DNA of 6,298 bases from Candidatus Zixiibacteriota bacterium (GTDB lineage: Bacteria > Zixibacteria > MSB-5A5 > GN15 > FEB-12). The translations under genes and the position numbers were made by a program. Under the pieces are notes generated by a model. The model had not been told where the DNA came from, did no database searches, and worked only from the letters and a program-made list of their open reading frames with translations. Below, one piece after another: positions 6,260 through 6,298 of the stretch (its first letter is position 1; the number at the start of each line of letters is the position of its first letter). The DNA is taken from assembly GCA_016213305.1 (NCBI GenBank), contig JACRAV010000038.1:1-6298 (forward strand), in the 5' to 3' direction.

Positions 6260-6285
6260 GCCCTGTCAGCCGACAGGGCCTTTTT
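6260..6285 (+). terminator. Intrinsic (rho-independent) terminator of the rfaE1-peptidase operon
   Basis: A perfect eight-base stem, GCCCTGTC (6260-6267) pairing with GACAGGGC (6272-6279), closes a four-base loop (AGCC) and is followed after one C by five T (6281-6285). It lies 58 bp after the peptidase stop codon. The GC-rich stem directly followed by a T run is the textbook form and marks the end of the five-gene operon. No gene is visible between 6202 and the window edge. Confidence 0.85.
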
Positions 6286-6298
6286 CAGCTTACCCATA

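Noticed and set aside
5452..6297. Long minus-strand open frame (281 codons) opposite the peptidase gene
   Set aside because: It is the antisense shadow of a well-supported M24 peptidase; the translation is rich in His, Pro, Arg and Asp without any recognisable domain. The same applies to the 278-codon minus-strand frame over rfaE1 (1953-2789).
1..6298. Search for CRISPR arrays, tRNA or rRNA genes, insertion sequences, toxin-antitoxin or defence genes
   Set aside because: None seen: no regularly spaced repeats, no transposase or recombinase motifs, no tRNA-like cloverleaf, and nearly all bases are accounted for by envelope and housekeeping genes.

Overview
The window is moderately GC-rich, gene-dense bacterial DNA. 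It encodes steps of lipopolysaccharide inner-core assembly, so the host should be a diderm (Gram-negative-type) bacterium: a lipid A acyltransferase C-terminus, a heptosyltransferase of glycosyltransferase family 9, and the two separate halves of the ADP-heptose enzyme HldE (RfaE1 kinase and RfaE2 adenylyltransferase). The split HldE, the DUF3467-like protein and the small zinc-ribbon/membrane protein point away from enterobacteria and towards an FCB-type or candidate phylum. Zixibacteria-like is a low-confidence guess from gene style only; no phylogenetic marker is present.

Layout. (1) Positions 1-1257, + strand: the 3' end of a lipid A acyltransferase gene, then a waaF-like heptosyltransferase starting at GTG 217. 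(2) Positions 1275-1870, - strand: two small genes, a DUF3467-like protein followed by a zinc-ribbon protein with a C-terminal membrane helix. They probably form one transcript from a near-consensus sigma70-type promoter at 1924-1951. The second gene meets waaF tail to tail, 17 bp apart. (3) Positions 2007-6201, + strand: a compact five-gene operon, rfaE1 - exported protein of unknown function - rfaE2 - TPR protein - M24 (Xaa-Pro) aminopeptidase. Junctions are overlaps of 14, 4 and 20 bp, with one 21-bp gap. A strong intrinsic terminator at 6260-6285 closes the operon.

How the genes work together. RfaE1 phosphorylates heptose 7-phosphate at O-1. After GmhB (not in this window) removes the 7-phosphate, RfaE2 adenylylates heptose 1-phosphate. 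HldD (also not here) then epimerises the product to ADP-L-glycero-D-manno-heptose, the likely donor for the upstream heptosyltransferase. The acyltransferase finishes the lipid A anchor on which the core is built. The exported protein, the TPR protein and the peptidase are tied to this pathway only by operon position.

The window is mostly ordinary housekeeping and envelope DNA. I see no mobile element, CRISPR array, RNA gene, defence system or other clearly new system. The points most worth a second look are the exported protein wedged between the two HldE halves and the divergent, independently promoted DUF3467/zinc-ribbon pair inside the LPS neighbourhood.
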